Below, in pieces: positions 27,001 to 35,254 of a stretch of 35,254 nucleotides of DNA; the stretch's first letter is position 1; each line of letters begins with the position of its first letter. The notes under the pieces were generated by a model. That model was not told where the DNA came from, ran no database searches, and worked only from the letters and a program-made list of their open reading frames with translations. The DNA is from Perkinsus olseni (taxonomy: Eukaryota > Perkinsozoa > Perkinsida > Perkinsidae). The position numbers and the translations under genes were made by a program. The DNA is taken from contig JABANP010000532.1 of assembly GCA_013115135.1 (NCBI GenBank), forward strand, positions 1 to 35,254. Direction: 5' to 3'.

Positions 27001-27269
27001 AGGGTGTACGAAATGACGGTGTAAGAGTTGAAAGTGGGTGTGTCTATGAAATGACGGTGTACGAGCATTATGTGTACGAGTGTTTTGTGTACGAGTATTA
27101 TGTGTACGAGTGTTTTGCGTACGAGTTTTACATGTGCGAGTTTTCTGTGTATGAGTTTTCCGTGTACGAGTCCTCGATGTACGGGTATTTGGTGTACGAG
27201 TCGAAGGTGCACGAGTATTTGAGACATGAGTCGAAAATGTACGAGTTTTCGGTGTACGAGTCGTGAACA
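27001..27269 (+). repeat. Right inverted terminal array, family A (15-bp period)
   Basis: Fourteen consecutive units of exactly 15 nt (27058-27267), such as GTGTACGAGTATTAT, GTGTACGAGTGTTTT, GCGTACGAGTTTTAC and GTGTACGAGTCCTCG, end in GTGTACGAGTCGTGA and the tip ACATCCCC. Positions 1-10 are conserved and 11-15 vary. Inverted, near-identical partner at 13894-14168. Confidence 0.93.
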
Positions 27270-27398
27270 TCCCCTTGTCACTCACCCCTCGGAGGATCTA
27301 GAAAATGCCATTAGTGAGTGCATTAGTAATAAGAGATATCTCTCGAATGGCCTCAGCGAGAAGTTGAGGGGGACGGCAAGGGTATTAAAGATCAGTAT

Positions 27399-28354
27399 AT
27401 GAAGCTTCTTGGAGAGAAGAGGCTACTCCGTATAAAACTAGAGAAGCTTCCTGAAAAGGATACAGGTAAGAGAGCATCTATGACATACAGGGATGCCCTC
27501 TACGTTAACCAGGGCCAGCAGAGCCTTGGGACTATGAAAATCCGGAGAGTCCTCACGCCACCGAAGCAGAGCCAAATAAAAACCGTGGTCATCAAGCCCA
27601 ATAACCTACCGGGTGGAGAAGCACACAAGAACGAGGGCAGCTGAAGGACTATGTCGACCAGAAGCTGAGCAATCTCAAGATAGACAGGATTGCCAAACGC
27701 AGGGATGACATTATCGTGAGAGCTCCTCTGGATCAAGAGGATATGACGACGTTTCTCGAGAAGTTGGATAAGCATTGAAGGCATACAGGCTAGACCACAG
27801 AGTAGACTGTCCTCCGAGGTTATGATATACAAGGATGAGTTCGTTGGTGAGAAACAAGATCTGAAGGCGCAGGAAAAAGCTCTAGAGAGGGAGCTGAATC
27901 TTGACGAATGGATCTTCATGAGCACCACTAAGAAGTTCTTAATCATCAGAGTACCCGCTGATGATAGATCCTGTATGATAAGAGATGGGCTTTATGTGAG
28001 AAATATGAAGTGGAAAGTCAAAGGACATTTAAGCCTGAAAGTGTGCTACGACTGTGGACAGTGCCATTCAAGGAACGAACCGTATGCTGCAAAGACTGAT
28101 GAGGAGAGGGCCTCCAGCAGGCCGCCTGCTGTTGCTTGTGTGGCGACAGGCACCACATGGGAAGATGCCGGGGAACGCGGCTCGATTAATCGACCTGTAA
28201 ATGTTCATTATGCAAGAAGACCGGGCACAATGCAATGTTCGGTGAGATATGCGATGAGAAGCTCAAGCAGCTTCGTCAAAAACTGGCGATGATGGACTAC
28301 GGAGGGAGCGATGTACCACATAACGGGAAACTCTTTGATCTGCTGTGTTCTTAA
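27399..28354 (+). pseudogene. ORF1 of a non-LTR retrotransposon (CCHC type), frameshifted
   Basis: In order: KTVVIKPNNLPGGEAHKNEG, then KDYVDQKLSNLKIDRIAKRR and DDIIVRAPLDQED, then LIIRVPADDRSCMIRDGLYV. It ends with decayed zinc knuckles: VCYDCGQ.CHSRNE, then CGDRHHMGRC and CSLCKKTGHNAMF in another frame. This layout is typical of CCHC-bearing LINE ORF1 proteins, which bind element RNA. At least three frameshifts or stops. It ends at the TAA 28352-28354, next to the endonuclease start. Confidence 0.72.
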
Positions 28355-28362
28355 CTTTCTCA

Positions 28363-29020
28363 CAATTGAACTGTCGTAAGTCTCAAACCATATTTCTCGG
28401 CCTTTGATGGATAGCGTAGCAAACCCTGATTTCGTACTCATGTCAGAGCCTCCTCGGCAGATCGACATTGACTCTCACGATGTCATCCGAGGATCTGTAG
28501 ATTCGAGTACACGCATACTTGTGAACAAAAAGCATTTTGGTGACATAGTAGCCTGTGCAGTAGATAGTAGGAACTTGACAGTAGTGCGGTATAAAGAGGA
28601 ACTAGTCATCACATGTTCCTATATGAGTAACGGGCTAGAGACAAAAACCCTTCTTAGTCCATTAGATGATGTAAGCACGATAAGATCAATGATAGTAGGC
28701 GGAGTTAGCAACGGCTCCAGCTCGCTATGGAATCCGTTCCATGATCGGTGTAAGAACTCTGTCTCCCGGCGAATTGGAAGATCGATTGCTGACTACTTTC
28801 TTATAGGGGGTTCATTTGTGCTAACAATGGAGATAGGCCTACATTCAGGGCCCTAGGTAATACCCTAATTCCGGACGTGGAGAGGCGTAAGACTTCAATC
28901 ATTGACGTTACGTTTTATAAAAGCGACGGGAAGGTCGAAGAATGGTCGGTCTCAGAGGTGGTCGGCCTGGCGGATCATGCACCAATCAGTTTTGTTTTCG
29001 CGAGTGATCATGCTATAAGG
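28363..29020 (+). pseudogene. APE-type endonuclease domain of the non-LTR element, frameshifted
   Basis: Starts QLNCRKSQTIFLGL, the usual first block. Then come DFVLMSEPPRQ, STRILVNKK, VITCSYMSNG, a degenerate GGVSNGSSSLWN (where GDFNA..W is expected), ICANNGDRPTFRAL, SIIDVTFYKSDGKVEEWSV, and ADHAPISF in place of SDHxPI. All blocks occur in the right order on the plus strand. The endonuclease nicks target DNA to prime reverse transcription. A frameshift near 28830 separates the last blocks. Confidence 0.85.
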
Positions 29021-29565
29021 AAGCAGTCCATGCGGGCGGTGTCGGGAGCCTCTCTAAGCGACCACAACTACTATAAGTGTAAGTGGAGAATCTTCAAACA
29101 GGTCCTTAAGAACAAGAGGCCAAACTACGTGGACGCTCAAATATCCAGTAAAGTGGAGTTCGTCAAGCGTGAAATGGCTTTGGTACATCTCATTCAGCAG
29201 ACGGCAATATCAGCGAATCCCAGGAAGCGAAGGCGCCCCGGGCACACGGGAGCTAAACAGCGATGGTTTGATGATCGTCATCAGATGATGAACTCAGGCT
29301 GGAAAGGTCAGAGCTGAAGAGAGCTGAGCGAAGGTGCGATCCTAATGAGATCACGGTAAAAGCGGAATACAGGAGGCTGGTCCGCAGGAAGAAGGAAGAA
29401 CACTTGATGGAGAGATTCGAAGTACTAGACCGCTCTGATAACATGTCGGAGATCTTCAAGAAAGCGAGAGGAGCTACTCTGCTGCCTCCTCCAAGATTAC
29501 TGGAAGATGCCAGAACTATTGTCACAATAGTATTGTGCAGTCTGGCAAAAGAATAGCTAATCACT
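29021..29565 (+). pseudogene. Linker between endonuclease and reverse transcriptase
   Basis: Coding-like sequence continues (KQVLKNKRPNYVDAQISSKV, KRRRPGHTGAKQRWFDD, then in another frame EYRRLVRRKKEEHLMERFEV). This matches the basic linker seen in LINE ORF2 proteins. The frame shifts near 29290. Confidence 0.6.
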
Positions 29566-29639
29566 ATATTGGCTCACTCGAGGTTGTCCATTGGAGCGCT
29601 CGAAGACCTTGACGGTCAAGAGGTGAACAGTGGTTTTGA

Positions 29640-30503
29640 TGTTCCCACTGAAGACGTTTCTCCTCGGCGCCTGGGCCGGACGGTATTCGCTTAAGGCACT
29701 GGCACGAAAGCCCGGAGTGGGTCAAAAAGGAATTGGGGAAGCTTATAGGCTTAGTTCCGTGAACGCTTTTGTTCCTGGGTCATGGAAGCACTTCCGCGTA
29801 ATCATCACTCATAAGCCGAAACGCAACCGCAAGAGCATGAAGTCGCTAAGGCCTATTTCGTTGTGCGCCACCATCTCGTAAGTTGCAGAGTTGTAAGTCA
29901 AACAGTATCTGGATGAGGCCTTGGAGGAGATAAGTACAGACAATCGCCAATATGCCTATCTGCCCTCAAGGAGCACCATTGACGTCATAAGTGCCACAGC
30001 GAGACTCGTCGGGCATAACAAACCATGGACCGTCTTGTCCTTGGACTATAGCGACGCGTTTAGGAAAGTTTCCCATTCTTCTGTGGATGATAGCCTCGAC
30101 TTCTTCGGTGTGGACAGTCGCGCTAGAAAATGGATTTTAGAATAGCACGAAGGTAAAGGGGCACCACAAGGAGCTCTAGTCCCTCCCTTCTCGTTTATCC
30201 TGAACACTGAACCCTTGGGAATTAAGTTTGAGGCATACGAGGCATTTGAGTGGATTTGAAGAGGTCGAGAGCTGTGAGTGGAAATGCTATGCTGACGGCT
30301 CTAACTTACTGTCATCGTGGAAAGATGGGGTGTCGAATGAGAAGGTGGGGGAGGTTTTAACACAAGTCATACAATTCATAACGAGAGAATCAGCGGGAAT
30401 GAACCTCGTCTTGGAGCCATCTAAAACGATCATTCTGACGAATCAAAAACGAGCGCTGAGCGGCTTACCAGGATATGCAAGCACACTTCGCCATTTGGGC
30501 TAG
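29640..30503 (+). pseudogene. Reverse transcriptase of the non-LTR element, decayed
   Basis: Blocks: VPGSWKHFRVIITHKPKRNR and SLRPISL (RT0-2), RQYAYLPSRSTIDVI (3), VLSLDYSDAFRKVSH (4, catalytic Asp), KGAPQGALVPPFSFIL (5), then CYADGSNLL in place of YADD (6; second catalytic Asp lost), and MNLVLEPSKTIILT (7). Stops at 29881, 30145 and others plus frameshifts make it inactive. Confidence 0.88.
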
Positions 30504-30559
30504 TTTAACTTTTCGAGATCATCTTGATGAACCAATAGATGAGATAAATTGATTAGGTA

Positions 30560-30725
30560 GGGTCGGATTCCAATAGAAGGGCACTCAGAGTCAGGAAGAG
30601 CACCCTCCGAGGGCTTTTGTATATTGCGTCAGGCGTTATGTCCCTTTCGCATCTGGTAACGGAAAGAATTGCCATCAAACAGATGTGTAGACGCTGTATA
30701 GTGAGGCCTGCTAAGAGGCGTCCCA
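30560..30725 (+). pseudogene. Reverse transcriptase thumb remnant, cut by family-B copy 2
   Basis: RRALRVRKSTLRGLLYIASG followed by MSLSHLVTERIAIKQMCRR fits the thumb region of LINE reverse transcriptases. It stops at the tip of the element at 30724. Confidence 0.55.
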
Positions 30726-31685
30726 GGGGGTGTACCGCGTTTCGTCCATGATCCATTGGTCCACTGCAGCTCCGATCCAAGATTGTTTCGTACAAATTTC
30801 GGTTCGCCCACAATCTTTTCGTACATCGAAAAAGTGCCTGTTTGGGTCAACATTTTTTCATCCATAACCGGTTTCGTACACGATCGTTTCGTCCATGGGC
30901 GGTTGATCCAAAGATATGCTCGTGGTGATCAATTCGGCCACGATCTTTTGGAAAAAAACATCCGTCCAATAGCGGATCGTACATATGAAGGTGACGACAC
31001 GCAAATGTTTACCGGAGGAAAACAACCCACGGCCTCGCGGATACGAGCATGAACTTTTAACCCACTCACCCATAAGACACACATCAAAAACCGACAAAAT
31101 ACCGCCCATCCGATGCCCAACCTACTCAACTTTGCTCGGAGCCAATGGTTTCATTCATGTTTGGAACCTCAGGCACTGGGATCACCACGGAGTCTACCCG
31201 ATGAGGGGGAGTGCTGAATCGTCAACGCCGGTCATTCACCAGTATATATAGCGGAGAGATGCTAAGCACATAAACGGTGATGGTAATAGCGGAATTGGTA
31301 GAGCTCCTGGCTTGTATGACTATGGCTGCGCGCTCGAATCCTGGCAGGGGCAGAAGTGGCAGAGGCGGAAGCAGTGGACATTCGCCGCGGCCTCACATAT
31401 GTCCAAAAGTAGCGTGGACGACATGCACGTGTACGAAATGCTTGTACGAAAAGCCCTGGACGAAAAACCCTGGACGAAAGAAGCGGAGTTGGAGCATGAT
31501 TGGACGAAACGGCGCGGTTGAAAGAATCATGTACGTGAGACCCGTGGACAAAAGAGGTGTGTATGAAAGCGGATGGACGGAAGTAACATGGACGAAACAA
31601 GCAGGATGAACCCTACCGCGAATGTAACAATCGTGGATGAAACCTACAATGTATGAAACAGCGATGTATGAATGGAGGTTCCCCG
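30724..31685. mobile_element. Non-autonomous element, family B, copy 2
   Basis: Tip GGGGTGTACCGCG, left array (TTCGTCCA/TTCGTACA units), tRNA-like block (31278-31352), half of the palindrome (about 31382-31416), right array (GGACGAAA/GTACGAAA units) and tip GGTTCCCCG, all colinear with 16166-17134 at roughly 85 percent identity. No clear target duplication. The upstream flank is LINE thumb sequence and the downstream flank differs. Confidence 0.88.
31278..31352 (+). repeat. tRNA-like block in family-B copy 2
   Basis: GGAATTGGTAGAGCTCC with GCTCGAATCCTGGC, corresponding to 16704-16775. It has a better B box (CTCGAATCC) but still no full cloverleaf. Confidence 0.5.
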
Positions 31686-31859
31686 GGTCAGACGGCATAT
31701 TTATAAGAAGACTGTGGCGCGGGAACGCCTACAGTTCACAGGGAAAAGGAAGGCTTGAGGTTCACGCGAGGCTCCTCGAGGGCGTGCAAATATGTTGCGG
31801 ATATGAAGTAGGCGAGTGTCGTCGACAAACCAGTGGGCCACCATGCACAACGGATGCCA

Positions 31860-32720
31860 CAGAAGTCATGAATCTCCTAAGCGGGCGAGGCAAAGAATCG
31901 ACGAAGAAGCAGTACGCCCAGTACGGATGGGTGGGCATGAGCGTTTCGTGCGTGTTACACTACTCTCCGCGGTATCGCCTGCCTTCCCTTGACATGGATG
32001 ATGCTTCGATATGCCATACAATTTTGCCTACCGCAAGACACGGTCCATCGGGGGCGATACGCAGGTACCAGTTGGTACCGTCATACCGCTAGTAAGCGTT
32101 GAACCGATTGCAACCGCGCACCTGTACCCTGACGGTATCCGAAATTGAGTTACTGCGCCTATCAAAGCAGTGGATAGAGTCACTGGGAAGATGCTACCAG
32201 ACAACTCGACGACGCCACTGCAAGTACGTGCTGGAGTCACAGTTGACTGCGTCGTCGGGACGGAGGTATAGTAGTGCAGCCTTTGTGATTGGTATATGCG
32301 GATCCGTTGCGAAAGTACGAGAGCCTCTAACGTTGAGAGTGGCTGAGGTTCGATTCCTAGAGAAGGTGGCCACGATCTGAATACGCAAGCGAAACATCGA
32401 CAGTACCGCAGTGGGTAACAACGGCTGCGCATGTCCAGGAAACAATAATCGTGCCGTGGTGCCCATACTACCGTCTGCGATGTTGACAAGCAAAAATAGG
32501 CGAAGGGCGACTATCCCAAGCATCATCTCTTCGGTATCACACAAGCAGCTAACGGACGACGTAGAAGACCTGATGAAGGCGGTCGCCGATCCGGATACTG
32601 ATGGCCGATGTGACGCACAGCTTACGGAGGACGGGCATCGCAATTATGAAAGCATCGTGCGCCGGATTCTGTACTCATTGCAGAGCATGTCGGTATTAAG
32701 CACCTGTATTATTCACTGAC
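31860..32720 (+). pseudogene. Second tyrosine recombinase gene, decayed
   Basis: MNLLSGRGKESTKKQYAQYG (31868 on) has the S.STxxxY opening of a core-binding domain. SVAKVREPLTLRVAEVRFLE (about 32296-32355) sits where the first catalytic Arg box (R..E.L.LR..DV.F) belongs. VPWCPYYRLR (about 32456-32485) parallels CPYHRLR in the recombinase at 20260-21249. THSLRRTGIAIM (about 32612-32647) is the HxxR box. Frameshifts and stops lie between the blocks, and the Tyr box is not recovered. Plus strand, unlike the DIRS-like element, so it is a different copy, DIRS- or Crypton-like. Confidence 0.72.
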
Positions 32721-34800
32721 GGGCACCGACAGAGGTCAGGACTACGTAGTGTACAGAATACCCGCAAAGAAATGCTGCGAAACGGCAGGTATGGATTGAT
32801 AGGAGGTGTGTGCGAGCGGTGAGATCGTCTTTTAGCACAGGTGTTAGAAGTAACACTGGTTGACTCCAACAACACCTGGATGGACATAGATTGAGTATAA
32901 TGGGAATTAAAGCTTTTCTTCTATCCATTAGCTTCCGCGGCTGCAACCGTTTCATGCAGCTGCCGTCCAACGGTTGCCCGCCGAAGATCCGTAACTGAAA
33001 GATCTTCGAATCGGCTAGCTTCGTTGAAGCACCTCGTTGAGTATAGAACTCTATACAGTAGATCAAACTACTGCGATTCGGATTGGGCTCTATTCAATTT
33101 CGTGCCTGTCTATCTCATAGCCGGAATCTCTAGCCGTCTACTGATTCTGCCTAACTCGTTGCGTGTGTGTGTGAGTTTATAGTCCAACGCCGGCTCCGGC
33201 TTAGTTAGACTCTTGCCAATGGGCACAGTTGAAGATTTCCTGTAGCATTGACATTCGGGGCAATCAGATAGATTGTCAAGAAGCTATTCTCAGGGTTATA
33301 TTCAACCAGAGAGACTTCCTTTCCTCCTGGCAGGATCCGCTTACACATCCGGAGCTGTGCCCACGACCGTCACACAAAGCCTCGCCCCGGCGTGCCACGA
33401 CAAGCATCATCTCCAGGACTCGAGAAGTCCGCCACTCAAGTTGCTTTTTCCCCCGTTCAGTTAGCTTATCATTAGGAGATAGTCTCCTCCAACTCTTTCT
33501 TTTTCAATTAGTTCTCGGAAGCTCTTTGAGATGGAGCTTTTCACAGTAATTAGCCATAGCTGCACATCGACTCACACAGACTGTTATTTGCCCAAGAGTT
33601 CCGCTTCCGTCTATGAAACTAGGCCGCAAGCGAGACCGATCTGGTCTTGAGTTGAGCATTAGATGAGCGTTCCCATTCCTGACCCCACAATGACGACAAA
33701 TAGTATCATGAGCCCGTCAGTTGTAGCCCGGCCTATACGCATAGCCCTCCCAGAAGAATAGAGTGGCCCGAGGTACCCGCAAGCGACCGACGCAATGGTT
33801 CTCGACCGCACCACTTTAGCTGGAGACTCTCTCTTGGCCGAGCTTTCGGGCGCTCTTCGTAGGGGTTCAGAGAGGTGTTGACTATCAACGTACTACCGTA
33901 TTATCCCTGAAGAGATTAAGGCGGTGCTTTGTTTCGGACAGACAGAGCTATTCCGCTGTTTTGCTCTCTTCATTTCCCTCGGAACGTGGATGCTGGGTGC
34001 AGCTGAAAAGCCCCCATCTTTGTAAAAGGCCTCGAAACTTATCACTTTCTGCCCCTCGTTTTGTACCAATCAGCGCCGATCTGCTAATCGAAATGTTTGA
34101 GAACCACTCCAGTCACTACCGAAATGACAGAGGCATCACGCGTAAAGGGACTTTTGCCAGGCTGTCTGGCAGCTTGTAGTGAAAGTGGGTGGAAAGAAAC
34201 TGAGTGCTCGGTCTACGTGTGGCAGCCAAGGGAAGTCACCGGCGTAAAAGAGGAAGGAAGGAGGGAGGAAGGAAGGGAAGAGAGGAGGGAAGGAGGAGGA
34301 GGCGCCTGAAAAGAGGAGGGAAGATGCGGAAAATGCAGCGCACAGCGCTGAAGGCGAAACGCTGCGCCGTGCGCACAGGCCCACTGCTATGCATCTGGAT
34401 CATTCAGGCGCGGCATCCAGACTGGATGCCTGGAATCTGGCCCGGATCGTAGGCTCACTTGCAGTTCAACGGAGGTACCTGGAACTTCATCCACCATGTT
34501 CGCAGGAGAGTCTTTTAAGAGGATGCCTGAAAGGTTATCGCGGTTTCCTTTCGGCGAGGATCTCTCGGTTGCGAAAGCGCCATCCATCGACTTCAGACCT
34601 TTCGCGTGTTTGCGTGCAACCCGGCCTTCCAAATGTACGTACGCAGAACTCATTCTTCCGCATTGGTCGTACCGTACGACTGGTACGGAGCTGTCGCTGA
34701 CGATCTAGGCTTTCGCTACGCGACCTTTCGCGTTTCAGCGTTTTCTGTGCAGCCAGAAACCACTCAATAGGGAGATCACCATGTCAGCTGCTGTCTGAGG
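32721..34800. other. No recognised gene; purine-rich tract
   Basis: Only short open frames with no motif on either strand (for example 33229-33549 and 34389-34700, both unrecognised). A purine-only style tract of GGAAGGA/GAGGA units covers about 34250-34330. No inverted arrays, LTRs or tRNAs seen. Confidence 0.5.
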
Positions 34801-34802
34801 AG

Positions 34803-35254
34803 ATGCCTGAGATGCCACTACTGCTGACTACAAGTCGAGGAAAGACAACTTCCGTCTTTATGACTTCACTTTGCCAAGCGCCATCCAGGAATGCCGGAAA
34901 GATATGTGCGGCCGAAAAGGGCAGCGCTCCTTAACCGATATGTTCCAGTCGCATCCTCAGAAGCGAATCCTTCGGTGAGAAAGAGAAGCCCAGGAGCAGG
35001 TGCCATAAACGTAACGTATCGTCTGTTCCCACCGGTCCATCGTCTGGTCATCTCAGCGTGCATCACCTTGCGCGTCGGAATTTCAAGCCATAATTATCGT
35101 GGCTTCAGTAAAGACATCTTTACTCCATTAATGTCGTGCCAGGTCCGGTCATGCGTGGTCCAGGCGGATCGCGCGGATCGCACGAGCCCGAGGAGGACCT
35201 GCCAGCCCAGCCAGAAGCCTCCTGAGCAATACGCACCGAACGGAAGCTACCGCA
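34803..35254 (+). pseudogene. Coding-like relic at the window end, unrecognised
   Basis: ATTADYKSRKDNFRLYDFTL followed by AIQECRKDMCGRKGQRSLTD looks like real protein in one frame (about 34813-34977). Upstream it is broken by two TGA codons, and an overlapping frame is open to the window end (34882-35254). The Lys/Arg/Cys content hints at nucleic-acid binding, but no family is recognised. Confidence 0.3.

Noticed and set aside
26937..27266. Open frame encoding a VYExx pentapeptide repeat
   Set aside because: A 15-nt unit without stops is open in several frames on both strands automatically; no flanking gene features.
27058..27267. CRISPR-like array
   Set aside because: Repeat core is only 10 nt with 5-nt spacers, inverted partners exist, and the DNA is eukaryotic with no cas genes.
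30716..31694. Target duplication around family-B copy 2
   Set aside because: Flanks GCGTCCCAG and GGGTCAGAC do not match convincingly; the site may be mutated or rearranged.
33229..34700. Possible host exons near the window end
   Set aside because: No frame shows sustained coding character or a recognisable domain, and no splice pattern could be supported by eye.

Overview
The window looks like repeat-dense nuclear DNA of a Perkinsus-like alveolate. The strongest clue is two copies of a 22-nt sequence matching the Perkinsus/dinoflagellate trans-spliced leader (minus strand, 2397-2418 and 11832-11853). No intact host housekeeping gene was found. Nearly everything recognisable is a transposable element, and most are nested or broken.

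Layout. (1) 189-4030: a 15-bp-period repeat array split by a structurally complete LTR retrotransposon (561-3887; TSD ATGTG). Its 5' LTR is itself split by a 969-bp foldback element with a TA target duplication. A 1.5-kb part of this block recurs at 10595-12116. (2) 4030-10590: broken LTR-retrotransposon pieces (gag, RT, RNase H and integrase remnants), a second TA-flanked inverted-repeat element (6968-7705) and short repeats. (3) 10595-13891: the duplicated block, joined to a minus-strand gag-like/tudor-like gene relic. (4) 13894-27269: a 13.4-kb interval bounded by near-identical inverted 15-bp-period arrays. Inside lie a smaller element of the same type (14661-15610), a gag-pro LTR element with a textbook -1 frameshift signal (about 15614-19107, its gag split by a third such element), and a minus-strand DIRS-like tyrosine-recombinase retrotransposon (20260-25128). 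(5) 27390-30725: a decayed non-LTR retrotransposon (CCHC ORF1, APE endonuclease, RT), ended by a second copy of the 16166-17134 element. (6) 31860-32720: a second, decayed tyrosine-recombinase gene. (7) 32720-35254: no recognised gene.

The most novel signal is a group of non-autonomous elements whose long inverted ends are iteron-like arrays with a 15-bp period. Each unit has a conserved 8-10 bp core, usually containing GTAC, and a variable remainder. At least three sequence families are present. They share GGGGTG-like outer tips, and two contain strong palindromes. One insertion is dated by a 9-bp target duplication inside a gag gene.

All assignments come from reading motifs by eye. Family-level names for decayed pieces are inference unless diagnostic motifs are listed.
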